Of a DNA stretch of 64,000 bases, positions 8,695 through 17,353 are shown piece after piece (position 1 is the first letter of the stretch; each line of letters starts with the position of its first letter). The DNA is from an uncultured Gemmatimonadota bacterium. Its GTDB lineage: Bacteria > Gemmatimonadota > Gemmatimonadetes > Gemmatimonadales > Gemmatimonadaceae. A program made the position numbers and the translations under genes. The stretch lies in contig CADEFN010000001.1 in assembly GCA_902826615.1 (NCBI GenBank), forward strand, positions 186,001-250,000. Reading direction: 5' to 3'. The notes under the pieces were generated by a model that saw nothing but the letters and a program-made list of their open reading frames with translations, had not been told where the DNA came from and did not search any database.

Positions 8695-11691
8695 GTGGGT
8701 TCGGGTGATATGCGGACGCGGTCGAGTGCGGCCCCGCTGCCCCTGGTTGGGCGTCGTGCCGACCGGGCAGCGCTTTGTCTGGCGCTGGACGACGCCCTCG
8801 ATGGGTCGGGTGGCGTGGCGCTCATCCGCGGGTCGTCGGGGATGGGGAAGACACGGCTGCTGGAAGCCCTGATGGAGGATGCCCGGTCGCGCGGTGTCAC
8901 CTGCGCCTCGGGTCGCGCATGGGCACTGGAGGCAAGCCGCCCGTTCGGCCTCTGGGCCGATGCACTCACGCCCTTCCTTGCCTCCCTCGGCGAGGGGACG
9001 ACCGCCATTCTCGCGCGCGGCCTGGAATGGGAGCTCTCCAGCATCGTGCCGGCGTTTGCCAATCCTGGCGCTGGTCGACTCCGGGACTCTTCCAGCGATG
9101 CCGATACGCGCGGACGCCTGTTCTGGAACTTCAGCCTATTCATCACCCGGTGCGCCGAACGCGCACCGCTCCTGGTCGTGCTCGACGACCTGCATCATGC
9201 CGATGTGTCGTCGCGTGAGTTGCTGCACTTCGCGGCGCGGCATCTCACGGGTACACGCGTCCTACTCGTAGGCTCGTTCGACGCCGGGGGTTCGAGTGGT
9301 CCGGAAGTGCAGGCCCTTGTGCGGTCTTTGGGCGCATCGGCGCATGCCCTGATCCGCGAAGTCGAGCCGCTCACCACGATCGATGTGGATGAGCTGCTGC
9401 ACCATGTGTTTGATCATGTGCCAGCCGGGTTTGCCGAGGCCCTCCACGCTCACACCAATGGTGTCCCGTTCTTCGTCGAGGAGGTGTTGAAGACGATGGG
9501 CGCCGGTACCACCGGTGGAACGCTCCCCTCCCGCCTCGATGAGCTGCACATCCCCACGTCGGTGCGTGAGTCTATCCTCGCCCGCATCGAACTCCTGCCG
9601 GATGAGGCTCGTCGCCTGGCCGAAGTGGTGGCGCTGGCGGGGAAACAGGCCACGCTTTCTCTCCTCGAGGTCGCAGCACAACTCGAGCTGGACCCGCTGG
9701 GCGATGCCCTCGACCTGCTGTGCGCGCGCGAGATTCTCCGCGGACCCGGTCAACACGGCGGCGCGTACACATTCCGTCACCAGATGGTCCAACTGGCGAT
9801 TGCTGATGGCATCTCCGAGTCGCGAGCCAGACGGCTCCACCTCCAGCTCGCCGATGCGATCGAGCGGGTCGCGGGGCACAGTGCGGCCGCCGACGTCGTA
9901 TTGCATCGGCGGCAGGGAGGTCAGTCACCCTCAGCGTCGACGCTGACCCTGCAGTTGCAGGCCGGACGCGACGCGCTCAGTCGCCGGGCCGACCACGAAG
10001 CAGCCTCGTGGCTCGGTGACGCGCTCGCCCTGGTCGACAATGGCAGCGTCGGGCTCCCCCCGGACGAACACGTGGCGTTGCTCGACGACGCAGCCCTGGC
10101 ATATCAGCGAATCGGCGACATGCCACGAGCGCGGTCGATCCTGCAGGCCCTCGTTGAGTTGTGCGGGCGCCTCGCGCGCCCCCATGACGCGTCAGCTTTT
10201 CTGCATCGCCTTGCCACGGTGCACGCCCTCGACGGTGATGCCGCCGCTGGTATCGAGCTGTTGCGCACCTCAGAAGAACACGCCGCGGGACGGCTTGACC
10301 TGGTGGTGAGGTCGCGCGTCGCCCGCGCCATGTTGCTGCAGTCAACGGGGCGCAGTGCCGACGGGAAGGCACTGCTCGAGGAATCCCTGCCGTGGGTGAC
10401 CACTTCCGCGGACGCCGCCCTGCAGGCGCGGGTTCACCGCGCACTGGTGCTGCTCTACGCCTGGACGGGCCCATCCGAGGTTATCGAGCACCATGCGGCC
10501 GCCGCACTTTCGGCATCGCGCAAAGCCGGTGATCTCGGGGTGACCTGGTCCGTGTCGTGGGCCATGGCGACCCTCGCAGGGCTGCGGGGCGACACCGCGT
10601 TGCTCGATCAGTACCGCCGCGAAGCCGAGCGCATCGCCGAAGGCCTGCACTCCCCGCGACTGCAGGTGGCGACGGCGGAGATCGCCATCGAACATGCCTC
10701 GGGCACCGGCGACTGGCGGCTTGGCCTCGCCCTGGCAGATCAGTACTTGCCGTTGGCGCGCGCGGTGGCGCAGCGGACCGTGCTTCCGCGCATCCTGGTA
10801 TGGACGGCGCTGCTCAGACTCGGGCGCGATGAGCGGGCAGAGGCCGAGCGCCTGGTGGCGGAGGCATGTGCTGTAGATCCGGACGGCGAGCCACTGGCGC
10901 AGGTGCACAATCAGGTAGTCACCGGGCTCGGCCGGGCTGCCTTGCATTTGCACGCTGGGGAATGGCGCGCTGCGCTCAAGTGCGGACAGCAGGCGATCGA
11001 GCTGGCGGATCGGCACGAGTACCGCGCCTGGTCGATCCACCGGCTGCTGCCGCTGGTCGCCGAAGCTGCCCTCTGGCTGCAGAACTTCACCCTGGTGGAG
11101 GAGGTCGCTGCTCGGCTTCGCAACGACTCCCGCGCCCTCGGCCATCGTCTGGGACCAGCCCTTGCTCAAGCCGCCGAGGCGCTGGTGGCGCGTCTGCGCG
11201 ACCGGCGTCCGGATGCGGCGCGACTCATACTGGAGGCTGCGCAGGAGCTCGACAGTATTCCATACCCGTTTCATGCCGCGCGACTCCGCCGGAATGCCTC
11301 TTCAGTGCTCGAAGGCGATGGTGACCGGGAGGGCGCCGTCCGGGAATTGCGCATCGCCCATGACATCTTTTCGCGGTTAGGCGCCGAGTCGGAGCTGCGC
11401 GGGACCCGAAGCCATTTGCGATCGTTGGGAGTGCGGCTCCCACCTCGAGAGACGGTGGCGGGGATGGCGGGCATGACGGGGCGCGAGCTGGAGATCGCCC
11501 GCTGCGTGGCCCGTAACCTCAGCAACAAGGAGATCGGGCAGGTGCTCGATATCTCGGCGCGGACCGTGAGCACACATCTGTCGAACATCTTCGAGAAGCT
11601 CGAGGTGCGGAGCCGACGTCACCTGACTGACCTCATGCGCTCACGCCCGGGCATGCTGGCCCCCGAGGCCATGGCCGTGGGTGCCGAGTAG
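8695..11691 (+). CDS. Large ATPase/TPR transcriptional regulator with C-terminal LuxR HTH
   Basis: 998 residues. The GTG at 8695 has a GGAG six bases upstream; the ATG at 8710 is the alternative. Residues 17-53 form the AAA-type ATPase start, with Walker A GSSGMGKT at 46-53. LLVVLDDLHHAD at 159-170 is the Walker B region. The long middle is helical and repeat-like, as in MalT/LAL-type regulators. Residues 927-971 are a LuxR/FixJ helix-turn-helix (MTGRELEIARCVARNLSNKE, then ISARTVSTHLSNIFEKLEV). Proteins of this kind are ATP-dependent switches that activate transcription when a ligand binds the helical part. Neither ligand nor target is evident. A stem-loop overlaps its stop codon. Confidence 0.85.
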   Translation: MGSGDMRTRSSAAPLPLVGRRADRAALCLALDDALDGSGGVALIRGSSGMGKTRLLEALMEDARSRGVTCASGRAWALEASRPFGLWADALTPFLASLGEGTTAILARGLEWELSSIVPAFANPGAGRLRDSSSDADTRGRLFWNFSLFITRCAERAPLLVVLDDLHHADVSSRELLHFAARHLTGTRVLLVGSFDAGGSSGPEVQALVRSLGASAHALIREVEPLTTIDVDELLHHVFDHVPAGFAEALHAHTNGVPFFVEEVLKTMGAGTTGGTLPSRLDELHIPTSVRESILARIELLPDEARRLAEVVALAGKQATLSLLEVAAQLELDPLGDALDLLCAREILRGPGQHGGAYTFRHQMVQLAIADGISESRARRLHLQLADAIERVAGHSAAADVVLHRRQGGQSPSASTLTLQLQAGRDALSRRADHEAASWLGDALALVDNGSVGLPPDEHVALLDDAALAYQRIGDMPRARSILQALVELCGRLARPHDASAFLHRLATVHALDGDAAAGIELLRTSEEHAAGRLDLVVRSRVARAMLLQSTGRSADGKALLEESLPWVTTSADAALQARVHRALVLLYAWTGPSEVIEHHAAAALSASRKAGDLGVTWSVSWAMATLAGLRGDTALLDQYRREAERIAEGLHSPRLQVATAEIAIEHASGTGDWRLGLALADQYLPLARAVAQRTVLPRILVWTALLRLGRDERAEAERLVAEACAVDPDGEPLAQVHNQVVTGLGRAALHLHAGEWRAALKCGQQAIELADRHEYRAWSIHRLLPLVAEAALWLQNFTLVEEVAARLRNDSRALGHRLGPALAQAAEALVARLRDRRPDAARLILEAAQELDSIPYPFHAARLRRNASSVLEGDGDREGAVRELRIAHDIFSRLGAESELRGTRSHLRSLGVRLPPRETVAGMAGMTGRELEIARCVARNLSNKEIGQVLDISARTVSTHLSNIFEKLEVRSRRHLTDLMRSRPGMLAPEAMAVGAE

Positions 11692-11705
11692 TACCCGGCA
11701 CCCAC
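11677..11705. terminator. Stem-loop over the stop of the LuxR-type gene
   Basis: GTGGGTGCCG and CGGCACCCAC pair perfectly over ten bases around a nine-base loop containing the TAG stop. It lies between convergent gene ends (11691 and 11713) and has no clear T-run. Confidence 0.45.
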
Positions 11706-11712
11706 ACCATCG

Positions 11713-12972
11713 TTAGTTGGCAAACACGCTCGTGCTTGGCACCGGCAGGCCCATCCCGTACCGCGCGTTCAGCGCCGTCGCCGCAGCGGCGGCCAGCACC
11801 GTGTGTCCCAGCCCGCTCGGGTGGATCCCATCCAGGCTGGTGTAGCTGCCATAGGGCGCCGCTGACGTCATGAGTTGCACCACGCTGAACGGCGGCTTGA
11901 GGTCGCCACGACCGTAGAGCGCGTCGAGTGCGAAGTGCGCGACATCATGCTGCGCTGCCACGGCAATGATGTGTGCGTTCATCGCGGCCAGCGTCGCGTT
12001 CACCACACCCTGCTCGGCGGATGACAGCACGAAGTCCTGCACACCGATGCCGCCGTCCGCGCACGAGAGAGTTACCGGAGGCTGTCCCTGCGCGCGGGCG
12101 GTCAGCCCTGCGGCGACCGCGGTGGGAACACGCACCGGAATGAACAGCAAGTTGCTGGAGGCATCACAATCAGCCGCGACGTTCACGTGGAACGCGGCCA
12201 GGAAGGTTGTGCGGTCGGCCCACAACTCACTGCCACGGCGGAACGACGGGAACGACCCCACATCGGCAATCAGTGACGACAGAACGAGTTTGCGACCCGG
12301 AGAGACGAGCGCTCCCACCAGTTGAGTGTACTGCGGTGCCCAGGTGGCAAATGGGGTGATGGTGACCCCCGGAATGGCGATGCCGCTGCGTGCATTCAGC
12401 ACCTCGTTTCCACCAAACTCGATGGAAAGAACCTTGGGGTCGAGAGCAAGTGCCGTGGACAGCTGCGTAGCGCCAGGCTTGAGCACACGCGGGTAGAGCT
12501 TGCTGTAGAACGGGTCCAGCTGCAGTTCAGGCGTCGTGAAGAGTGCATCGCGTGTGGTGGCCGAGGCGATGGCGACGTTCCGCACGGTCTCGGCGTTTGG
12601 CACGAGGGCCGCGCACGAGAATGATGCCGCTGGTGCCCCGGCTGGCTCGCCGGAGAGGCGTACACCACTGGCAAGCGGGGCCCGAAGTGGCGACCGGCAG
12701 CCTGTCGACTGTATCAGGGGCTGTGGCATGCGTACATCCACCGTTGCTGCGAGCTGGGTCGGCCAGGCCGCCCGTTGGTCGGATTCCACGAGCCCATCCG
12801 ACTGCCAGCCCATGCTGATACTGGTGCCGATGGCCACATAGCGGCGCATCAACCCCCGCGACTCGACCCCCAAGTTCAGATCGGGCGATACAGGAGTGCG
12901 CGGTGCCGATGTGTCGTCGGCGCAAGCCGCGAGGGCAACTACGAACAGCGGAAGCAGTTTGGAGCGTGACAT
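11713..12972 (-). CDS. SGNH/GDSL-type hydrolase-like lipoprotein
   Basis: 419 residues from an ATG at 12972 with AGGTGG upstream. The N-terminus ends in a lipobox (VVALAACADD). Block I reads YVAIGTSISMGWQSDG, so the usual G-D-S is G-T-S, with the catalytic Ser one of the serines of TSIS. IEFGGNEVL is block III (G-x-N), and SLDGIHPSGLGH is block V carrying the Asp and His. The family hydrolyses esters of lipids or polysaccharides; substrate unknown. The gene follows the two DUF2202-like genes on the same strand but is separated from them by a hairpin and by possible operator sequence. Confidence 0.72.
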   Translation of the reverse strand: MSRSKLLPLFVVALAACADDTSAPRTPVSPDLNLGVESRGLMRRYVAIGTSISMGWQSDGLVESDQRAAWPTQLAATVDVRMPQPLIQSTGCRSPLRAPLASGVRLSGEPAGAPAASFSCAALVPNAETVRNVAIASATTRDALFTTPELQLDPFYSKLYPRVLKPGATQLSTALALDPKVLSIEFGGNEVLNARSGIAIPGVTITPFATWAPQYTQLVGALVSPGRKLVLSSLIADVGSFPSFRRGSELWADRTTFLAAFHVNVAADCDASSNLLFIPVRVPTAVAAGLTARAQGQPPVTLSCADGGIGVQDFVLSSAEQGVVNATLAAMNAHIIAVAAQHDVAHFALDALYGRGDLKPPFSVVQLMTSAAPYGSYTSLDGIHPSGLGHTVLAAAAATALNARYGMGLPVPSTSVFAN

Positions 12973-13078
12973 TGTGCCACCTGTGGTTGAGTGCTGCGCC
13001 ACCTGTCGGGCGCGTGCTCAACCTCGGGAAGGCAAGGGATTCGCCCCATCCGTTACTTGACGTAGCAGGCGGTCTACT

Positions 13079-13092
13079 ATGACGTAGGTCAA
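13079..13092. promoter_or_regulatory. Near-palindromic operator-like site (TGAC-N4-GTCA)
   Basis: ATGACGTAGGTCAA has perfect TGAC/GTCA half-sites four bases apart, extended to TTGAC/GTCAt on the minus strand. This is the geometry of CRP/FNR-superfamily sites. A second TTGACGTAG half-site copy lies at 13057-13065. Both sit about 85-120 bases upstream of the lipoprotein start at 12972. Confidence 0.3.
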
Positions 13093-13119
13093 AGGGCCGA
13101 CGAACAGACGGCCCTTTGA
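13089..13119 (-). terminator. Strong hairpin downstream of the DUF2202-like pair
   Basis: Eleven-base perfect inverted repeat TCAAAGGGCCG/CGGCCCTTTGA with a nine-base loop, 46 bases beyond the stop at 13166 in the direction of transcription. No T-run follows. Confidence 0.5.
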
Positions 13120-13165
13120 TCATGCAGAGAACGTCAGCGCCGCGCTGCGCCGCCAACCGCCGTGG

Positions 13166-13645
13166 CTACATGCACCGCTTCGCGGCGGCCACTTCACCCG
13201 ATAGCGTGAGCGCGCGATTGCGCTTCAGCACCTTGTCGACGCCGGATGGGGGCCGCAAGGCCAGCGCGCGGCTGTAGCGATCGACCGTTGCCTGTTCATG
13301 CTGCGCCGCCACCAGGCAGGCGCCGGCCAGTGAGCCGAAGGGTTCGCGGTCTCCAACCAGCGCAGATTCCGAGGGCGGAAATGCCGGGTACTTCCGATAG
13401 ATCTGCAGCAACGCCGCCACACGATCGTTCTGCGTGCCCACCATCGACTGGAAGGGCGCCACACGACCGAATTGCTCCAGGACCTGCTCATATCGCGCGT
13501 GGGCCCGTCGTTCGTCGAGCACCAGCGAATCGAGCGTGGCCCGAAGGGCAGGACTCAGCTGTTCCGATGGGACAAACATGCTGTTGCCGGCACTGCACGC
13601 CATCGTGAACGCCGCCAGCGCGAAGGTAGAGACGCGACGTGTCAC
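13166..13645 (-). CDS. DUF2202-like (ferritin-like) exported protein, copy 2
   Basis: 159 residues. The GTG start at 13645 overlaps the stop of the preceding gene (GTGA), so the two are probably translationally coupled. The N-terminus (TFALAAFTMACSAG) is a lipoprotein-type signal. The body, with LSPALRATLDSLVLDERRAH, YEQVLEQFGRVAPFQSMVG and IYRKYPAFPP, follows the four-helix pattern of DUF2202. In that family a Glu/Glu/His set binds metal. Here the E-x-x-H positions seem partly replaced (for example by Q, N and R), so metal binding is doubtful. It resembles its upstream neighbour and probably arose by tandem duplication. Confidence 0.55.
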   Translation of the reverse strand: MTRRVSTFALAAFTMACSAGNSMFVPSEQLSPALRATLDSLVLDERRAHARYEQVLEQFGRVAPFQSMVGTQNDRVAALLQIYRKYPAFPPSESALVGDREPFGSLAGACLVAAQHEQATVDRYSRALALRPPSGVDKVLKRNRALTLSGEVAAAKRCM

Positions 13646-14136
13646 TGACAGGCGAGCGTGCGGGGGAGATCGACCGCGTGCGACGCCGCATGGTTGGCCC
13701 GCAGCCGCACCACGATGGGCGCCGGCAGGTTGAACGTCAGCGCGCGCTCGTAGCGATCGGCAATCCTCTGTTCGAACGACGCCGACACCCGGCAGGCGCC
13801 CTCGATATCGGCGTACCGCTCCTGGAGGTGGAGGGCCGCGTACGGATCGGGGACGGTGATACCGGGATAGATGGCGTAGACGTCTCGCAGGGTCTGCAGC
13901 CGATCGACCTTGTGCGGGAGCAGATCCCGGAACGGCGCAACGCCTCCAAAGGTCCGCAGCACCTGGTCGTACCGCTCCATCGCCCGGAATTCCTGCAGAT
14001 AGATGGAGTCGACCAGCGCCCGTGCCTCGGGCGAAAACCGCACCACCGGGGCGGGGGCATTGCTCTCACCACAGCCAAAGGCGACACCAATGATGGTGGC
14101 GCTCAGCAGACAGAGACGGCGGAAGGAGGGAGACAA
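13642..14136 (-). CDS. DUF2202-like (ferritin-like) lipoprotein, copy 1
   Basis: 164 residues, apparently starting at a TTG (14136); no ATG or GTG gives a better signal. The lipobox is IIGVAFGCGE. The core, with ARALVDSIYLQEFRAMERYD, RTFGGVAPFRDLLPHKVDR and VYAIYPGITVP, parallels copy 2 residue for residue in spacing. Both look like secreted, degenerate DUF2202 four-helix proteins. Function is unknown. The pair forms a two-gene operon with a GTGA overlap. Confidence 0.52.
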   Translation of the reverse strand: MSPSFRRLCLLSATIIGVAFGCGESNAPAPVVRFSPEARALVDSIYLQEFRAMERYDQVLRTFGGVAPFRDLLPHKVDRLQTLRDVYAIYPGITVPDPYAALHLQERYADIEGACRVSASFEQRIADRYERALTFNLPAPIVVRLRANHAASHAVDLPRTLACQ

Positions 14137-14257
14137 GGCGACCGATGAGCAGGAGACTGCTCACTATCACATGGAAGACTTGTGCCGTCACGCGCCGGGA
14201 ACGCCCTCGCGCCCTTTCAGGCCATGATGGCCGATTTCCGGTCGGATTGTCCGGCGC

Positions 14258-16939
14258 TCAGCGACCGAGCCAGTAGGCGAGCTTTACCAGGAAGACGTTG
14301 GAGGCCCGGCCACGGAATGGGGCGGCGAGGTCATTCGCTGCGTCGAGGTCGGCGACCCCATCGAATCCCTCGCGTTGCTGCTGCCACACCACAAACAGTG
14401 TCGAACCCAGGCGGTATTCCCAGCGCAGCACCGCGTTGCCGCGGAGCGACCGGACGGTGAAGTCCTGCACCCCCACACCAAAAGGCGCCGCGGGTCCGGC
14501 GAGGCCGTCGGGATCCACCCGCAGCACATCGCCACGCCGATCAACAGTGCCTCGATCCACTCCGTACTCGGCGAAACGGAATGTGCGGGGCGCGGCAAAC
14601 TCCTTGTAGGAGGTGAACTGCCCTGACGACACAAAGGGCTGCATCCACATCTGCAGCGTCAGCCGCGGTGAGAAGGTCCACTCGACGCGTGTTTCGAGGG
14701 ACAAGGTGTTGGACTCGACGTTGGCAAAGACATGACGGCGCCCGAAGGTGGCCGTGGCCAGTGGATCCGTCACGGTCTGCACGTATTGATCGAGGTTGAA
14801 GGCGCGCTGGAACTGTGGAGAGATGAAGATGCGCGCAGAGGGCCTTGGACGGACGTTCAGCCCCCCGCCCCACGCGTGGCTCCATTCACCAGCGGAAGAG
14901 CGCCCCATACCCGCGCCGACGCCAAACTGTATGATGCGCCGACTATCCGAATTGAGGTTGACGCGAGAGATCCACTCGGCTGGTCGCAGGGCTACGACTC
15001 CGCCGCGTGTCAGGCGGTCATCATAGACATCAGGCGTACCCGAGAAGAAGTAGTCGACCGACCAGAAATTCCTGAGCTGGCCAAAGCCGAACGATGAGAG
15101 GCGCTTCTCGAGAATGTCGCCATCGAAGTTGCCGGCCACGGTGCCGAAGAAACTTGCCTGATAACTGCGAAAGACCGGACCGATCGCCTGTTCGCGATAC
15201 TGGACTCCCGTGGAAAACGACCGGAAGTCGGAGCGGGTCTGGAAGCCCAGGTCGTTGACCTCGAAGCCAGGGCTGGTCTGTTCATAGGTCAGAGAGCCTA
15301 ACCAGTGCTTGCCTCCGAGTTTGGCGAGTGAGACAGTACCGAAGTAGCCGCCGAGTGTTGTGGCGAGGGTGTCGACACCCAGATGGGCCGCGTCGGGGCG
15401 CTGGTAGGCACGAATGGGGGAGCGCTGCAGCGCCGTCACGACCTGGCGGTCACCCGTGGTTCGGCTTCCGGAGAGAAACCCGGAGACCGCCCACGTGCGG
15501 TCGTCCCAGCGGTGTTCGAAGTCCACGCCACTCACGAGCGCGTTGCGCACAAAGAGTGGGGCGAGTGCGGTCTCGCCGAGTTCGCGGTGGACGCCGGTGA
15601 GCACGCCGCCAATGACGGTGTTCCCCTGCCGGAAGTCCTGCCGCACGCGGGTCACGAGGAACTCGGTGCGTGGTTCCACCGTGGCTTCGGCGATGCGCCC
15701 GTTGGCATCAGCATATCGGCCTGTCTCTCGTTTGGTGGCCGCGCCGAGGATGCCCAGCGAAAGACCGCCATTGGTCTTGCCACTCACCTTGGCCGCCGCC
15801 AGCACCTCACTCTGGCTGGGAATGTCCGAGAACTCTGCGCCTAACGCGTCCAGACTGCGTCGCGGGCGGCGGCCGATGCGCCTGGTGTAAAAGAAGTTCG
15901 ACGGGTTGTTGTCGTTGAGTGTGAGGGTGCCACCAAACCGGAAAATGTCCACACCTTCGAGAAAGAACGGGCGACGCTCGGGAAAGAAGACCTCGAAGGC
16001 CGTGAGGTTCACCACCGCGGGGTCGACCTCGACCTGACCGAAGTCCGGGTTGATCGTGGCCGTCAGCGTGAGACCCTTGGGAAGTCCGTAGCGCACATCG
16101 GCCCCGATGCGCGGCGTGGTTTGTGTAGCCTCCCAGAACGGGTTGCCGATGTCCCGGGGCGCACGCGCCACCTGCGACGACACGTAAGGCAGCACTTCCA
16201 CGCGGCGACGTGCCACCAGGGAGTCGAGTCCCGTGAGGTTGCCGAAGCGCGATACCACCCCCGGCTGGCTTGGCGGAGTTGGTGACCACCAGTTGCGTTC
16301 ACCATTGCGGGCGTTGTCGCGCACGACCTGCACACCCCACGCCGGCGCCGCGCCACTCGCGGGGAGTTCGTAGCGCAATTGCGAGAGGGGAATCCGCAAC
16401 TCGGCGGTCCAGCCCAGTGAATCACGCTGGACAGCACTGGCCCAGACGGCGTCCCAGAGGTCGTCGTCGCTGTTGTCGTTGAAGAGGAAGGCGTCAAACT
16501 GCACGCCCGCCGCCGACACTCCAAAGACAAACCCGGTGCGGCGGTCGAAGTACGAATCGATGGCTATGCGGATCCAGTCAGCGTAGAGGTCATCGTCGTC
16601 ACGACGACCCATCTGTCGTGCGATGGAATCGGGGGCGCTGTCGAACATCCGGGCGCCCACGTACAACGCGGTGTGGTCGTACACAAAGCGCACTTCGGTG
16701 CGCTGGGTGGCGGGAAGCCCGGGTTGCGGTTCGGACTGAATGAAGTCGCGTGCTGGTGTGGCCGAATGCCATTCGGCGGCGTCGAGCCGTCCGTCAATGG
16801 AAATGGGGGCGCTACGATAGGCGGCGCGAAGCTGCGGACGGGGCAACGAATCGGGTGACTGTCCCTGGGCTACCTGCGTACCACACATCAACAAACCAAC
16901 AACGACCGCACAGCGATGTACCACGCGACACCTTGTCAC
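14258..16939 (-). CDS. DUF5916 outer-membrane protein with CBM9-like domain, second copy
   Basis: 893 residues. The GTG at 16939 overlaps the stop of the aconitase X small-subunit gene (GTGA). After a signal peptide (CAVVVGLLMCGTQVAQG) comes a CBM9-like domain (SIDGRLDAAEWHSATPARDF, RTEVRFVYDHTALYVGARM, GWTAELRIPLSQLRYELP). The barrel signature NLTAFEVFFPERRPFFLEG and NFFYTRRIGR follow, as in the 1929-4277 protein but without a glycine insertion. It is presumably an outer-membrane barrel; substrate unknown. The four-base overlap with a metabolic gene could be chance packing or could mean co-expression. Confidence 0.8.
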   Translation of the reverse strand: MTRCRVVHRCAVVVGLLMCGTQVAQGQSPDSLPRPQLRAAYRSAPISIDGRLDAAEWHSATPARDFIQSEPQPGLPATQRTEVRFVYDHTALYVGARMFDSAPDSIARQMGRRDDDDLYADWIRIAIDSYFDRRTGFVFGVSAAGVQFDAFLFNDNSDDDLWDAVWASAVQRDSLGWTAELRIPLSQLRYELPASGAAPAWGVQVVRDNARNGERNWWSPTPPSQPGVVSRFGNLTGLDSLVARRRVEVLPYVSSQVARAPRDIGNPFWEATQTTPRIGADVRYGLPKGLTLTATINPDFGQVEVDPAVVNLTAFEVFFPERRPFFLEGVDIFRFGGTLTLNDNNPSNFFYTRRIGRRPRRSLDALGAEFSDIPSQSEVLAAAKVSGKTNGGLSLGILGAATKRETGRYADANGRIAEATVEPRTEFLVTRVRQDFRQGNTVIGGVLTGVHRELGETALAPLFVRNALVSGVDFEHRWDDRTWAVSGFLSGSRTTGDRQVVTALQRSPIRAYQRPDAAHLGVDTLATTLGGYFGTVSLAKLGGKHWLGSLTYEQTSPGFEVNDLGFQTRSDFRSFSTGVQYREQAIGPVFRSYQASFFGTVAGNFDGDILEKRLSSFGFGQLRNFWSVDYFFSGTPDVYDDRLTRGGVVALRPAEWISRVNLNSDSRRIIQFGVGAGMGRSSAGEWSHAWGGGLNVRPRPSARIFISPQFQRAFNLDQYVQTVTDPLATATFGRRHVFANVESNTLSLETRVEWTFSPRLTLQMWMQPFVSSGQFTSYKEFAAPRTFRFAEYGVDRGTVDRRGDVLRVDPDGLAGPAAPFGVGVQDFTVRSLRGNAVLRWEYRLGSTLFVVWQQQREGFDGVADLDAANDLAAPFRGRASNVFLVKLAYWLGR

Positions 16940-17337
16940 TCAAAGAGGAGCTGCCCATTCGGCTCAACGGTGATACGCGCGGAGTGCACGGCTGTTTCAT
17001 ACTCGTCGGGTGTCAGCACCACGATCGGCACCAGCACCTGATAGAGTTCCTGCGCCACCAGGGCACCAACAACGAGGATCGGGTCTGCCGTTCCCATCAG
17101 GATCGCCGCCGGGGCGTGCCCACCCCGCACCAGCTCAGCCATGACACTTGAGCTCGAGCTCGATCCCCGCGCTCCGGGCATAACGAGCACGGACCCTGCG
17201 ATACACCGGCCGTGTTGTGGGTGATGGACATCGACGATGACCCCATCGTGCTCTCGCACCCCGCCCCAGAAACTCAGCGGTTCATCGAGCGCGAGTACGA
17301 GGCCGGTGGCGGCGCCGGCTACGTGGACCGTTGCCAT
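16936..17337 (-). CDS. Aconitase X swivel (small) subunit
   Basis: 133 residues from an ATG at 17337 with GGGAG seven bases upstream. It matches the swivelling beta/alpha domain (DUF126) of aconitase X: GLVLALDEPLSFWGGV, DGVIVDVHHPQHG, the serine-rich loop PGARGSSSSSSVMAEL and ILMGTADPILVVGA. In this superfamily the domain closes over the substrate held by the large subunit, and the serine loop contacts it. The large subunit is encoded 16 bases upstream. Characterised bacterial AcnX enzymes dehydrate cis-3-hydroxy-L-proline; archaeal ones act on phosphomevalonate. Which applies here is not decided by this sequence. Confidence 0.85.
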   Translation of the reverse strand: MATVHVAGAATGLVLALDEPLSFWGGVREHDGVIVDVHHPQHGRCIAGSVLVMPGARGSSSSSSVMAELVRGGHAPAAILMGTADPILVVGALVAQELYQVLVPIVVLTPDEYETAVHSARITVEPNGQLLFE

Positions 17338-17353
17338 GCCGTGCTCCCGTGCT

